Numbered from the stretch's first letter, positions 1-11,807 are shown. The stretch: 64,000 nucleotides of DNA from Tupaia tana (GCA_026018925.1 JAKSZU010000004.1:42720233-42784232); one strand, 5' to 3'. Translations and numbers: made by a program. The notes: a model not told the origin generated them from the sequence alone.

Positions 1-744
1 ATGCTAACCCATCTAATGTATACCTCAAATGCTGCTATACTTATCTCCAATGGTGAGATTTATAACACAGAAGAAATCAACAAGTGGAAATAAATCATCA
101 TAAAAGAGTAGTATTAGCATCTTATTAAATGATTCCTTATTGTATTGAATAATAGTTAAGGAGATAGTTCCATTTTGATGAGAACACATGATAATTTTAG
201 CCAGTTCAAATGCTATAGAAATCTAAGTCTAAACATTTGTTTATAAAAAAAATCCTCTTTTCTTGGATAAAACATCTGAGCAAAATGTGAAGTTAGGAGA
301 CAACATTTACTTCAGATATTTAATAGACATTTTTACAAAATTACTTTTTAAAGTATTTTTTTCTCCTTCAGAAGAAATTTCTTCTGGAAGAATATTATTT
401 GTGGCAAACAGCACAGTTTGTCATTACAAAGACTTAATCTCTCTAAAAAACAAAACAAAACAAAAACAAGTGTCTGAATTCTACAGTCTAAGTAAAGAAG
501 CAAACATTCAATATAGTGTCTTTTATATACTTTTAGTTGAAATTTATAAATCTAAAATATTACAACTTTGTGTTACCTGGTACTATTCTCATCTGCTTTT
601 TTTTGTGATTTCTCTGATAGCTCTGTTTCCCAAAGGACATGATTTTTTGGTACTACTTTACATCGTCTCAACTACACTTGCTTGTCACACTACACTGTCC
701 CTGAGTGATAATAGCTGGGTCCACCTCTTCATCCATCATCTTTA
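1..744. other. Unique AT-rich non-coding sequence
   Basis: No repeat family is recognised here. A 160-codon open frame on the plus strand (263-745) has low-complexity Phe/Leu/Ser composition and no recognisable domain. No splice or promoter context is evident, so I treat it as a chance frame. Confidence 0.6.
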
Positions 745-905
745 ACAGGGATTATCAAACTTCAGTGTGTGTGAGAATTATTAGGGTGCTTGTGATAAAG
801 TTAAATTTAGTAGGTCTGGTTGGGGCACAGGAATTTTAACAGGAACTCATGGTTATTTGGTTGCAGGTCATCTGGAACAACATTTCCAGAAACATTTATC
901 TGTGA
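745..905 (+). mobile_element. MER5A-like hAT (Charlie) DNA transposon relic
   Basis: The order of motifs follows the MER5A consensus as I remember it: a start resembling TTATCAAACTTCAGTGTG, then GAGAATTATTAGGGTGCTTG, then TTTAGTAGGTCTGG, then AATTTTAACAGGAACTC. The right end is worn and the terminal inverted repeat cannot be drawn with certainty. This is a non-autonomous element, old and non-coding. Confidence 0.75.
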
Positions 906-1089
906 GTATCCCCATTCTATTGCTAAAAATCCAAATTTTTCTTCTGGGCTTTACTAGCAGGTATCAAACTACTTACAAGAAATCACCTCTCACAAAACTC
1001 ATTCAATCACCTTGTTACTGCCCTTAGCACATTGTTCATACTGTATTCCTTGGCTTCAAGAATTTCAACCTTAATGTGCCTATAACTGA

Positions 1090-1345
1090 GAAGTCTAGGT
1101 GGCATGGTGGTTAAATATCTAGACTTACACAATTTGACAGCCATTCTAGTCCTTGACCTGGCAGCTTGAAACTCATGGTGAGTATGCAGGCAAACATGCT
1201 CAAAATACCAGTGCAAGAAGGGAGGAGAAGGCATTGTTGCCTGGCCATCTCATTTGGGGGGTAATTTCTCACTTTGCTCTTACTGTCTCTCTCTCTCTCT
1301 GGCAAGCACACACACCCAATGGCAAACAGTTTAAAAAAAGAAAAG
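1090..1345 (+). mobile_element. tRNA-derived SINE, long form, old copy
   Basis: The head reads AGGTGGCATGGTGGTTAAAT and the body keeps AGGGAGGAGAAGGC. A CTCTCTCTCTCTCT tract is followed by GGCAAGCACACACACCCAATGGCAAA and an A-rich tail. It is strongly diverged and no clear TSD is visible. Overlapping open frames on both strands are translations of the repeat. Confidence 0.8.
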
Positions 1346-1746
1346 AAATTGAGGTGTTTTTATTCATTCTTCCCTGTGCTTTATATTTTGTATCTAATAC
1401 ATTACAAAATCCTATTGATATTAGCCCTTAAAGAGATCCTTGAATTTGTTTCATTCTCTCCATATTACCTGTTGTACTGTAATAGTACTGTCACTTCTGT
1501 TTACACAATCATTTCTCTTGTGTATTTTCTGAATTATATTCCCAAATTTTTCTAATCCTCCCAGGTTGCACCTCTATACTATAAGCCAATTAATATCACT
1601 AGAAACCAAATCAGAAAATATGATGATAAATTAAAATGTTCTTACCCCAGTTACTAGTCTATGCATGACTGAGCCCCATTTTAACTCTCCAATCTTCTGT
1701 ATTGTCCCTCTCTACTCTTTTTTTTTTTTTAACCTTCTATCTGTCT

Positions 1747-2370
1747 CAGTTCATTTAGGCTGTCATCAAAATATACAAACGAAGTAGTTATATACCACAG
1801 AATGTATTTTTCACAACTCTGGAGGCCGTGAATTTCAAGATTAAGGCATGGACAGATTTGCTGTCTGGTGAGGACCTACTTTCTAGTTCAAAGACTGTGT
1901 CTTCTTTCTGAGTCCTCAGAAGTAGAAAGAGGTGAGGGGGTAACTCTCAGGTCTCTCTTTTTTTTTTTTTTTGAGAGGTTTTTGCTATAGGGCGCGTGCG
2001 CTCGCCAGACAGACAGAGAGAGACATAGAGACAGAAAGTGAGAAATCACCCCCCGGGGGGATGGTCATGCCGCAATCCCTTCTCCTCCATTCTCCTCTCA
2101 GGATCTTGGGCACGCACGCACACGCGCCCGGCGTGCTTTAAGCCACCGGGTCCAGGACACAAACCGCGGTCGACTACGTGGGAATCCAGCGACATAGCCA
2201 TTACGCTAACTGCTGGTCCCTCAGGTCTCTTTTAAAGGGGCACTGATATTCCTCATGAGGGATCTTCTCATATGCTTAATTACCTCTCAAAGGCCTCACA
2301 TCCTAATAAGTTTGAACATTAGGATTTTAATATATGAATCTGGGGGAAACAAACATTAGTACATAGAATG
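1747..2370 (-). mobile_element. MLT1 LTR (ERVL-MaLR), interrupted by a SINE
   Basis: Read on the plus strand this is the reverse complement of an MLT1-type solo LTR. Landmarks are TAGGCTGTCATCAAAATATA, CACAACTCTGGAGGC, TTGCTGTCTGGTGAGGACC, GGCACTGATATTCCTCATGAGG, ACCTCTCAAAGGCCTCAC and AATATATGAATCTGGGGG. A younger SINE (1957-2219) splits it. LTR only, no internal coding region. Confidence 0.85.
1957..2219 (-). mobile_element. tRNA-derived SINE, long form, young copy
   Basis: The plus strand shows a T run, then GAGAGGTTTTTGCTATAGGG, many CpGs, and a head ending CTAACTGCTGGTCCC. A perfect 11-bp TSD, CTCAGGTCTCT, sits at 1946-1956 and 2220-2230. The CpG-rich body and intact TSD indicate a recent insertion into the MLT1 LTR. 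Confidence 0.95.
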
Positions 2371-3180
2371 ATGTTTGCATATCCTATTACCTCTATCTAT
2401 AATCTCTATTCATTCTTGACTATCTCTTTTAACTTCATGTTATATCCTCGCTGATGGTTTTCTTATATTGGAAGTTTAGCTTGGATCTATTTTATGTATT
2501 TGATAGAATTGATTAATTTAGCTTATTTAGTATATCTCCCATATGATATTTGGGACACAATTATACTAAAAGATATTTTTTTATATGAAATTGAAATATA
2601 ACTAGGCATTCCTAAGATGCTTCCATATGACTGATCATATCAGTTGATTTTTTAAAATTTGCTATATCCTTCAATAATAGATAAACTCCTTAAAGACAGA
2701 AACTATGACTCCATTTTTCTACACTTGTATCATTAATAGTTTTTGGGTGGTGCCTGGCAATCAAAAAATACTTGATAAAAGAATGAAATAATTTATACTT
2801 TGCTGGTTCTGTTTTCCCACTATACCTTATTGCTTCTAAGTCACAAGAACAGAAACTTTGTATTGAGTAAAGGTGACTACTAGTTTGATAAACATAAATA
2901 CCAGTTAGTCAACAGAAAAAAGAATTATAACAATGCCTATGAATAATTATACTTTGGATATAATTTACTCTTCTGTAACAAATGTAAATTACAAAAACAT
3001 TTCATAAACACTAAGCTTCTCAAGGTGAGTTGTCTCAGAGACATACAGGAAAGTGTTAAATGATGTGACCCATCATTTTTAGTGTATATTTTATTGAGAA
3101 AGATATTTCTGTTTTGTGGGAGAGGAAAATAACTTAGACTAAAACTCAGCATGACATTTGTGGGACACAGAACTGGACCA
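2371..3180. other. Unique AT-rich sequence, no gene seen
   Basis: No repeat or coding signal is recognised. The 99-codon minus-strand frame at 2937-3236 is isolated, has no domain and overlaps the dispersed unit that follows. Confidence 0.5.
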
Positions 3181-3315
3181 TTATCTGTTGATGATAATGT
3201 GTATAGTGTCCTCAACTGGACTGGTGGGAAGTGCATTCATGTTGGGTAAATTCACTTAACAAGTTAAGTGATATACAGTGATTGAATGTATAAAATACAT
3301 AATTAAAAAAAAAAC
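3181..3315 (+). repeat. Unidentified dispersed repeat, copy A
   Basis: About 130 bp is clearly related to 44262-44395. Shared runs include CATTCATGTTGGGTAAATTCA and GTGATTGAATG. This copy ends in AATTAAAAAAAAAA, which suggests retroposition on the plus strand. The family is not recognised. Confidence 0.7.
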
Positions 3316-3817
3316 TCAGTAGAATTTTTCCCACTAGTACTCAGAGTAGTTGAAAATTCTCCATTTTCAAAATTTCAACACCTTAAAACACATGTTCTTT
3401 GAAAAGAGAGCAATTTTAAAATTTTCCTGAGATTAGATCTAGATGTTTCTATATTATGATTGAAAACACTGATTTGGATATGCTGAGTGAATTACGAAAA
3501 TAGAAAATACCAATACTAATTATAGATCTATTAAAACAAAGCTTTCCATAATTGATTCTAGTAGTAATTGATCTCCAAATGTCACAAGATGCCATGGGGC
3601 TTCTAGAATTGATGATGGATAGCAATTTTAGTAAAATTAGGCACAGATATCACAAAGCAGAAACAGCATCTGTTACATGCTATGGAGTTATTGGCATATG
3701 AAAATAGCTGAAAAATGATATTTGAGGATTAATTGGGAAAATGTGCTTTTTCTCCCCCCATGGTATTAGCAAGTAATGGCATAAGTAATCAAGAAATAGC
3801 AGATGATGGTAAGTCAT

Positions 3818-3925
3818 ATTTGTTCATTGAACAAATGCTTATTGAGGCCTGACTGTGTGCCTGGCATTAATGTTCTCTGTGTTTAAACAAGGTATAGACA
3901 AGTAGCAAACAAGAGAGCAACATTT
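3818..3925 (-). mobile_element. L2 LINE 3' fragment
   Basis: TTGTTCATTGAACAAATGCTTATTGAGGCC followed by GACTGTGTGCCTGGCATTAA is the reverse complement of the L2 3' end as remembered. It is an ancient, non-coding fragment. Confidence 0.65.
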
Positions 3926-5039
3926 GACTGAGCAATATGTTATTCTCCACTTCATGTGATTTGTAATTCCTGTATTTGAGGGCACTGTGGACACTGATGG
4001 GCACCGAAGTTTCTATTTCACTTTCAGTTCTTTAACTAGTGAAGTAGCTAAGTTTATTTCCACCAAGAATGGGTGATGACAATCCTCATGCAAACCACAA
4101 TCTTAGTACTGTAACATACTGTAGCAGCCTTACCTTCACCATCTCTTATCAAGTATTCTTTTCATCTGGCTCCTTCTTGCCGTTTCTACTGTCGCCCTTT
4201 CTGTCGATGCTGCCTTGTTTTATTTCTGTTCTAATTTCCAATTGCCTATATTTCAAATCAAAGAGAGAAGCTAGTTTTTTTTTCCCACAGTTGCAACTTC
4301 CAGATTACTTTATCTCTGTTCTAAAAAGTATGCAGACGTAAAAAAACAAAGAACAATAGCCCCAAAATTCTTACTCTATTGAAGGTCAGGCCATTTAACT
4401 TAATCACTCACTAATCCTCCTCTAGTCTCAAATTCTGGTTATTCAGTCATTTTCCTCATTAACTAAAGAGTTCAGTTTGTAAACTATAGTCTCTTTCTCT
4501 GCATCCTTACTCCTGTCTCCATTTGGATCACTCAGTATATACATAAAGGTAACATCTAAGTTTCTGTACTCTTGGTTTCTTTGCTTCTTTATCCCTAAAG
4601 AATTTTTTTCACTTCTTTTTCAGCCATTCACTTTCTATAATGCAAGCTATATTCAGACCTTGTCACACCCAAACACTGTGTCACTTCTGAGTTCTCTATT
4701 TCAAATATTTTATTTTACAACCAAGTGTTTTTGTTCCTTTGTATTACTTGTTTAACTAAGCTTAACAACAAAATTCTTTGATTACATTGACTTTGCCAAT
4801 ATTTTAATTACTTGTCTTTCTTTCTCTCTGCTCCTTCACCCTTAATCTTCTACAGCCCAGACCATTACAAACACTTTGGACATTATTGTCTCCCTCCCTC
4901 TGACTCACTCATTTGTTCATTTCTGAACCCTGCATAATTTGTGCACCTGAAAAGCTACATGGTTTGGAGAAATCATGATCACTTTAGACTGGCTGATCTC
5001 ACTTGAGCAAAATAAATGTAAAATGGATGGGCATTATCC
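3926..5039. other. Unique AT-rich sequence
   Basis: The stretch is pyrimidine-rich on the plus strand, especially 4130-4640, with no recognisable gene. The 90-codon frame at 4069-4341 has no domain. Confidence 0.5.
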
Positions 5040-5200
5040 CATTTTTAAAATTCATTTATCCAACAAATATGCATTGGTAATCTCCTATGAACCAGGATAT
5101 GTTCTAGGTACTAGAGTTATGAATGAAATGTCCAAAACAGATTTTGCTTTTTTGTGGCTCATATTTCACTGGGGTCAGGAGAGAAGGGCCGGCCAAACTG
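5040..5200 (-). mobile_element. L2 LINE 3' fragment
   Basis: ATTCATTTATCCAACAAATA, then CTATGAACCAGGATATGTTC and TAGGTACTAGAGTTATGAAT match the reverse complement of the L2 3' end (cacctactatgtgccaggca context). Old and non-coding. Confidence 0.7.
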
Positions 5201-6176
5201 AGTAAAGAAATGAGCTTTTGGGAAATACCAGATGGTTCAAAGTGCTGTTAATTAACTGATCAAATATATATAATTGAGCACATACAATCTTCCAAGAATA
5301 TTAGAAAATAAAGAAATAGAGTAATGATATAGAAAGTTCTGAGAGGGAAGTTTTGTAAACACCCTATACTATCCTCCCAATGGGGAAACATTTTTGCTGA
5401 TATCTAAATTGGAGAGGTTGGATAAAAAAGCAATTCATGGAGAAAGATTGACCTTCTGAAGACCTTAATTGGGGACAATGTCTCCTGTCCAAAGAAAGAA
5501 AATACAGAAAGAACAGTTGAGGTTAGAGAGGGAGAAAAGAATCATGGTTTGATATTATCGGTTGGGGTATATTTTCTCATTTGGCAAGTAGTTATGAAGG
5601 CAGGGAACTTTCTCTTCCCAAATACCTATAATCATCTTCTTTCATTCTAAGTTAATGTGTTCACTTTATACAACATTTAAAAATAGAAACTACCAAATGC
5701 AAATCATCTCCCTTAGCTCTCAACCATTGCATACTGTGTTATTTATCTCTCCTGTTTTTGTTGAGTCCCATATCCTTTACTTGTGGTCTAGACCTACATC
5801 TACCACAGTGTCCTTCACAGAGACCTCCATTCTTCAGTTACATTCAGTTATATCCAGTGTCGCCAATATTGTCATTTCCCTTAGAGCATTCTAATTTAGC
5901 ATTAAAACATGCTAATATCTCCCCATTCAATATAAAGATTCCTCTTTAACCTCCTCCTCTAACTCCCTTTAAATAAATCTCCCCTCTTGAGCTCCCACTT
6001 CACACTATCACCCAATTTATTTGCCACAAAATGATCAGCAGCCTCCATGTTTCAATTTTAGAGGACTTTTTGTCATCAGCATGGCAAAATAACCAGCAGA
6101 AGATGTCTCTTTCCCAGTGCTCACATACAGCCCTCCAATATCTCTGTATCAATCTCTATATTAACCAAAACTCTGT
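5201..6176. other. Unique AT-rich sequence
   Basis: No gene is recognised. Two overlapping short plus-strand frames (5655-5949) lie in C/T-rich sequence and have no homology that I can see. Confidence 0.5.
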
Positions 6177-6186
6177 GAGACTCTTT

Positions 6187-6189
<3 letters not shown>

Positions 6190-6221
<32 letters not shown>

Positions 6222-6463
6222 GAGGTTTTTGCTATAGGGCACATGCACTTGCCAGAAAGACACAGAAAAAGACAGAAAGCGAGAAATCACCTGCCAGTTC
6301 AATGGTCATGCTGCAATTCCTTCTCCTCCATTCTCCTCTTCGGATCTTGGGCACACACGCACACACGTGCCGGCATGAATTTAAGCCATCGTTTCTAGGA
6401 CTCGAACTGTGGTCGACTACGTGAGAGTCCAGCAACATAGCCATTACACCAAATGCTGGTCCC
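6190..6463 (-). mobile_element. tRNA-derived SINE, long form
   Basis: A 28-T run precedes AAGAGAGGTTTTTGCTATAG, and the head ends AAATGCTGGTCCC. The TSD is GAGACTCTTTTCT (6177-6189) against GAGACTATTTTCT (6464-6476), one mismatch. Confidence 0.93.
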
Positions 6464-6639
6464 GAGACTATTTTCTGACATTAGTTCTCTGAGTGGTCAA
6501 GTAATGTCCTGCATTAAAAACTAAAAAAAAAAAAAAAAAAAAAGTAAAGTATAAATGCATATTTTAATCAAGAGCATGATTGACATTCCACATTATACAA
6601 TATAATAAACATGCAAATATAAACACTTTTCTTCTAAGA

Positions 6640-6720
6640 AGTTTTTAGTATATATGTGTATATATATGTATTTATATATTTTAGTATATGCGTGTGTGTG
6701 TGTGTGTGAGTGTGTGTAGC
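6640..6720. repeat. TA/TG microsatellite
   Basis: A TATATATG-rich tract leads into (TG)n at 6690-6717 with one interruption. It is likely length-polymorphic. Confidence 0.85.
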
Positions 6721-6977
6721 CTTTCCTGTGCATATGTAGCTGATATAACTTATATGTGTGTGTGTTTGTTTTTATGATCCTAACCTTTCTGTGTTATATA
6801 CAGAAATGTCTATTTCATTATATTCTGAATCAAGTCTTTACTTTAGCTCCCTTTGGCTGATTAGAAAAAGTCTATGTGGCATTTAAATAACTACTGGGTT
6901 TTACCAACCTGTTTTAATCTAGAAGTCAAAAAAAGTAATAAAAACTAGATAATAATTGGCAGTTTAAAGAACCTTGT

Positions 6978-7243
6978 GGGAACCAGCAGTTAGTGTAATG
7001 GCTATGTCGCTGGACTCCCACGTAGTCGACTGTGGTTCGGGTCCCGGACCCGGTGGCTTAAAATTCACGCCGGGCGCATGTGCGTGCATGCCCAAGATCC
7101 CGAGAGGAGAATGGAGGAGAAGGGATTGCGGTGTGACCATCCCCCCTGGGAGGTGATTTCTCGCTTTCTGTCTCTATGTCTCTCTCTGTCTGTCTGGCGA
7201 GCGCACGCACCCTATAGCAAAAAGCCTCTCAAAAAAAAAAAAA
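6978..7243 (+). mobile_element. tRNA-derived SINE, long form, young copy
   Basis: The head begins GGGAACCAGCAGTTAGTGTA, with B-box GGTTCGGGTCC. The tail is CCTATAGCAAAAAGCCTCTC plus a 16-nt A run. A perfect 12-bp TSD, AAAGAACCTTGT, lies at 6966-6977 and 7244-7255. Confidence 0.95.
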
Positions 7244-7255
7244 AAAGAACCTTGT

Positions 7256-8620
7256 ATGTTCATGATATTGTAAATGACTGATTTTTTTAGAGTATCTAAA
7301 ATGCAAAGTAGATAATTTCTTTCAACATTTTGTTTTACATTAAATAAATTTTCAACGAAATCTCAGTATGTTTGTTTTTTAATGTCTCTTTTTCTATCAA
7401 CTACTGCATTTTTGTAGCCCAAAGCAGGCTTTTGAAAAGTGTAGTGTAGTAATTGCTTTATTCTGACAGGAACTTCCATATGTTGAAGATGTGAACATAA
7501 TTCTTTTATTGGCCTATTCAAATGTAAACATGCCCAGTGGGTAAACTAGTTTAGATCATTAATCATTTGCTGAATATTTATGTATTTGTGCAATTGTTAA
7601 TAAGATTTTATAGTTTTTCTTCTCATGTATGTCAAAGATAACTGGTCAACATGAGGACAAAATTAAGAGGTTTGGTACTGCTCTAAATTAAGATCACTTT
7701 CTATTTTTTTCTTCTGCTGGTAATTCAGGGCAGGAGGGTTTTTTGTCAAGTTTCTATACTATTTAGTTACTCCAGGCTACTGTCAGTCATGTGGTTTTCA
7801 GAGCTTCCTTGGCTTTTCATGATGGACTGCTCAGATCCGGAGGCATCAGATTCAAGCTAGTGTTTACATCTAAATGGCTTCCTTCATTAAACTCCAACTT
7901 TGATTTTCAGTATATTAAATTTGTGTGTTGTTCAAAGCAATAAAATATTTCAAGCATTTCTTTAATTGGCTTTGTTTGTATAATTATTAAATTAAGACTG
8001 TCACTAAGTGTTACTTCATCTGGAATGATAATTTCAAAGCTTCGTTTTACATGCAATGTCAAAAAAATAGCAAAATTTGAAAATCAATTTTAGTGAATAA
8101 AAGTTTTCTTCTTACTGTAAAATATACTAAGACTGAATTTAATTTGGAAGTAAAAATTAGTTCATGAAATGTGTAAACTCTAGAACATTTTAGAGATTTT
8201 ACATTAAAATTAAAAAATAGATTTGATGGGTTGATAACCTCTCAAGTAGCTTCTGTAATGCAAACCAATGGTTAATAAAGTGTTGCACACTTAGGGAACT
8301 TCAAACCTACTTCAGTGCATTCATAAGGATCATTTGAACTTAGTACTCTTTCTGTTTGTAAGTAAATGATAATTCTAAATGGCTAGAAAGAAGTTTATTT
8401 TCTTGACATTTCAAATTTTTTAATGTATTTTAATTTCTTTATTATATATTTTATTCTAAGATAATTTAAAAAAATCATGGATTGTAAACATTTATAAAAG
8501 TTCGATTTCTATAGGTTAGTGTATAGTGTTACAGCTCTATAAGTAATACATAAATCATTAAATGAAAATGTAAATATATTACAGCATGGTCATGTTTAAA
8601 GACTGTTTAAAGGGAACAAA
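7256..8620. other. Unique AT-rich, SINE-free sequence
   Basis: About 1.36 kb without recognised repeats. It has homeodomain-type TAAT and ATTA motifs, as expected in AT-rich DNA. No coding signal is seen; conservation cannot be judged from one sequence. Confidence 0.5.
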
Positions 8621-8621
8621 C

Positions 8622-8798
8622 CTGGGTTCAGCATGTGGCTTGGGGTTAAGATGCTGGACTCCCACATAGCTAACCATGGTTTGAGTCCTGGACTTGGCAA
8701 CTTGTTTTCTCAATTCCCTCCTGCTCCTCTCTTTCTCTGTCTCTCTCTGATGAGCGCACATATCCTACAGCAAATTGAAAAAAATGAAATTAAATAAT
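8622..8798 (+). mobile_element. tRNA-derived SINE, short form
   Basis: The head GTGGCTTGGGGTTAAGATGC has B-box-like GGTTTGAGTCC. It is joined directly to a C/T tract and ends GATGAGCGCACATATCCTAC with AGCAAATTGAAAAAAATG. It lacks the GGAGAATGGAGG body of the long form. Confidence 0.8.
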
Positions 8799-9191
8799 TT
8801 TTTAAAATGGAAACTTTTACATTAAGAAGAATGGAATGTAGTTAAGTTCAATTTCCATTGTTATATGATATGCGTAGAAGAATGACCTTCAATGTCTTCA
8901 GAAACTTGCATGAGATAAAAATGGCACTCTTTGAATGTGCAGAAAAACAACAACATGAGTAGCATTTATTCTGCCAGTTCACTTTCTGTAATCTATCAGA
9001 GATGGTCAAATCAGGACTATCAAGGACTCCTTTTAATCTTGGTTTCAATTTATTTTCTCAGAAGTATATATTTTACCAGAAAATATAATAGGAATGTTTC
9101 CTGATCTGACTTGCAATTTGAATCCCTTTCTCTTTCTTTGCATCCAGATTAAGGGCAAAATCTGAAAGTCCTTAGAATTGTTGTCAGTCTC

Positions 9192-9459
9192 AGGACCAGC
9201 AGTTAGCGTAATGGCTATGTCGCTAGACTTTCATGTAGTTGACCACGGTCTGAGTCTCAGACCCGGTGGCTTAAACTCATGCTGGGTGCGTGTGCATGCG
9301 TGCCCAAGATCCCAAGAGGAGAAAGGAGGAGAAGGGATTGCGTCATGGCCATCCAAACCTGTGGGGTGATTTCTCGCTTTCTGTCTCTCTCTCTGTCCTT
9401 CTGGCAAGCGCACATGCCCTATAGCAAAAACCTCTCCAAAAAAAAAAAAAAAGAAAATA
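9192..9459 (+). mobile_element. tRNA-derived SINE, long form, young copy
   Basis: The head is AGGACCAGCAGTTAGCGTAA and the tail is CCTATAGCAAAAACCTCTCC plus an A run. A perfect 15-bp TSD, ATTGTTGTCAGTCTC, occurs at 9177-9191 and 9460-9474. The 109-codon minus-strand frame across it is a repeat translation. Confidence 0.96.
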
Positions 9460-9474
9460 ATTGTTGTCAGTCTC

Positions 9475-10409
9475 CTCACCAGTTGCATATTTCCAACATC
9501 CTCTGGATATGAAAGCGAAATGAAATCACTGACTTCATCAAGGACCTTGACAAAGACCATAGTTAAATTTACTTGGAAAGCCTCAATTTTCTATTTTGAA
9601 AGTAGCCCCTCATGGAGGGCCTTGTGACAAAATTTATTAAAATGAGCACATGCCTTTCCTATATCTGATTTTGCATTAAAGATCAAATTTCTGATTTTTG
9701 CTTCAGAAATTTAAACCAGATGCCATTTGGAAAAGACAAATATTTTGGTTCACTTGTCAATGGTAATCAGTGTTTAATGAAGCAAAGTGTAGCTGTGTTG
9801 ATATTTTTATTGTGGCACTTGATTATTCTTTCATTGGCAGATCCACAGTTGGCCTTTTTAATCTAGAAAATATCTGGCCAAATACATTCTATTTTTTGTT
9901 CTACTTGTTCACTCATTCTTTGGAAATCTCTGCTGACTTTGCTTTTTCACTATGGAAGCTTTTAAACTGAAATATTTATATTTACTTCCTAACTTCTTTG
10001 AAAGTTGTACCAATATACGTTCTAAACTCTTTGTAAACTTCATCTTACTGCTTTTTTCACATGTCTTCTAATTGAGCTAAACTGACCTGATCATCATTCT
10101 GAATGAAGATCTGTCCTTCTGTGTAACATTGTAGGTTTCCCCATCACTGGAATATTCCTCATTTCTAACAACACATTTTGACCTGTTGTTGCCACTAATT
10201 ACCATTCCACATGTTCAATCTTAAACTTTATAGTGCTGCATCGATTACTTTTAATGTTTCTTTTTTATTTTCCTTTTTGGGACTCTGGAAGTATTACTTT
10301 AGCCTTTTCACTCTCTTTCTCTGTCTTTTTTTTTTTTCCCCTAATGTAAAACTTGCATTGCTTGTCATTTCTTTTTCTCTCTTTTGTTCTTTTATTCTAT
10401 GTTTTACTT
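9475..10409. other. Unique sequence, no gene seen
   Basis: AT-rich sequence with short chance frames (for example 9770-9970). No repeat family is recognised. The 123-codon frame starting at 10211 runs into the following SINE. Confidence 0.5.
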
Positions 10410-10636
10410 TTGCCAGAGGGTACAGGCACATACCAGAGAGAAACAGAGGGAAAGAGAAAAAGCACCCTGCCCCACCATGGAACATGGTTGTCACAGTCCC
10501 TTATCCTTTGTCTTTCCCTCCTATCCATATTTGTGGCATGCAAGCACATATGCTGAGCATGTTTTTCAAGCCACCAGTCTAAGACTTGAACTGAGCTGTC
10601 ATGGCTGATTTCACAATCATGACATGGGCTGGCCCC
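10410..10636 (-). mobile_element. tRNA-derived SINE, old diverged copy
   Basis: The plus strand shows CCAGAGGGTACAGGCACATA, a GAGAGAAACAGAGG tract, AAGCACCCTGCC and the head remnant AAGCCACCAGTCTAAGACTT ending GGGCTGGCCCC. It is 5' of, and probably the landing site for, the next SINE. Confidence 0.75.
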
Positions 10637-10650
10637 TATTTTCATTTCTT

Positions 10651-10836
10651 TTTTTTTTTTTAAATTATTTATTTAATTTGATTTATTCATTCACTTTATT
10701 TTAATTTGGCCAGAGAGAGACACAGAGAAAGAGAGAGAGGGAAAGTGAGAAAGGAAGCCACCAGGTCTGGGACTCGAACTGTGGTTGGCCATGTGGGAGT
10801 GTCCAGCACCTTAACCACCATGGCACGTGCTGGTCC
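10651..10836 (-). mobile_element. tRNA-derived SINE, short form
   Basis: T-rich AAATTATTTATTTAATTTGA leads to GGCCAGAGAGAGACACAGAG and the head, which ends ACCACCATGGCACGTGCTGG. A perfect 15-bp TSD, CTATTTTCATTTCTT, lies at 10636-10650 and 10837-10851. Confidence 0.93.
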
Positions 10837-10878
10837 CTATTTTCATTTCTTAAACACCGAAATAAAAAGCAATTACAG

Positions 10879-10983
10879 GGGACCAGCAGTTGGTGTAATG
10901 GCTATGTGGCTCGACTCCCATGTAGTCGACAATGGTTCAAGTCCTGGAGCTGGTGGCTTAAACTCAGGTTGGGTGCATGTGCC
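10879..10983 (+). mobile_element. tRNA-derived SINE, 3'-truncated head
   Basis: GGGGACCAGCAGTTGGTGTA to the motif GGTTGGGTGCATGTGCC is present. The sequence then leaves the family before the GGAGAATGGAGG block, with no C/T tract or A tail. LINE-driven insertions usually lose the 5' end, so this 3' loss implies a later deletion. Confidence 0.85.
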
Positions 10984-11029
10984 TTATCTGTTTCCACATG
11001 GGCATTTTCAAAATAAAAATTAGATATTG

Positions 11030-11511
11030 TCGTTTGAGGCCTTTTCTTTCAAATTCTCCTGCTTTTGCCTAAAATTTTTCAATGATTTTTCACTGGTATC
11101 TTCCAACTCTAAGCTCTCTCCACTCCAATCACCTAGGTGTCTTCTTAATTTGTAGTAATCACTATAATTATTCCAACTAACCCTATACTGTGAATTTACA
11201 CATACTGTTTCCTTTCTCTTTAATGCACTCTTTCCTCCATTACCTTGTTAAGTCTAACTGATCTTTCAGATGTCAGCTAAAGTATAACTTCTTCAAAAAA
11301 GATTGTCCTGACCTTTTTGACAAGACTATCCCCTCACAAATGTATGGTATATCTCTCCTTCATGCAAATTTAACCGAGTTTAAATTTGTCTTAGTGCTAT
11401 TATTTGATTATTGTCTTTGACCCTCCCTAAGATCATTATGATGTCTTTCCTCTTCTTAGAAATGAATATCTAAAATCTATTTCAAATCTTTATGCAAAAT
11501 AGTAGCTCAAT
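11030..11511 (+). mobile_element. L2 LINE 3' region
   Basis: Weak but ordered similarity to L2: GATTGTCCTGACCTTTTTGA, then a C/T-rich stretch, ending GTAGCTCAATAAATGTTTGG, the characteristic L2 3' end. A SINE is inserted at its tail. Confidence 0.65.
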
Positions 11512-11523
11512 AAATGTTTGGTG

Positions 11524-11700
11524 CAGGCCAGCAAGTGTTTAAGGCAATTGCATTCCACATGGTCAACTGTGTGGCTTGAGTCCCAGATCCAGTGACTCAA
11601 AAAAATACACTGGGCATGTGTGCATACATGTGCAAAATCCAAAAAAGAGGGAGAAATGGCGGAGAAAGGATAGCAGTATGTTCATTCCGCCTAAGGGTTG

Positions 11701-11736
<36 letters not shown>

Positions 11737-11807
11737 CTCTCATTTTTGCCCTCTGTCTCTCTGTCTGTCCTGGTGAGCACATGTGCCCTCTGACAAATTA
11801 AAAATAA
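11524..11807 (+). mobile_element. tRNA-derived SINE, long form
   Basis: It starts CAGGCCAGCAAGTGTTTAAG, with B-box GGCTTGAGTCCC, a long CT microsatellite and a GGTGAGCACATGTGCCCTC tail. The TSD AAATGTTTGGTG (12 bp) is at 11512-11523 and 11808-11819 and lies in the L2 3' end. Confidence 0.9.
11703..11732 (+). repeat. (CT)n microsatellite in a SINE
   Basis: An uninterrupted CT dinucleotide tract, about 15 units, grown from the C/T-rich region of the host SINE. Confidence 0.9.

Noticed and set aside
263-745. 160-codon plus-strand frame as a gene
   Set aside because: No domain, no splice or promoter context, Phe/Leu/Ser-rich composition typical of AT-rich chance frames.
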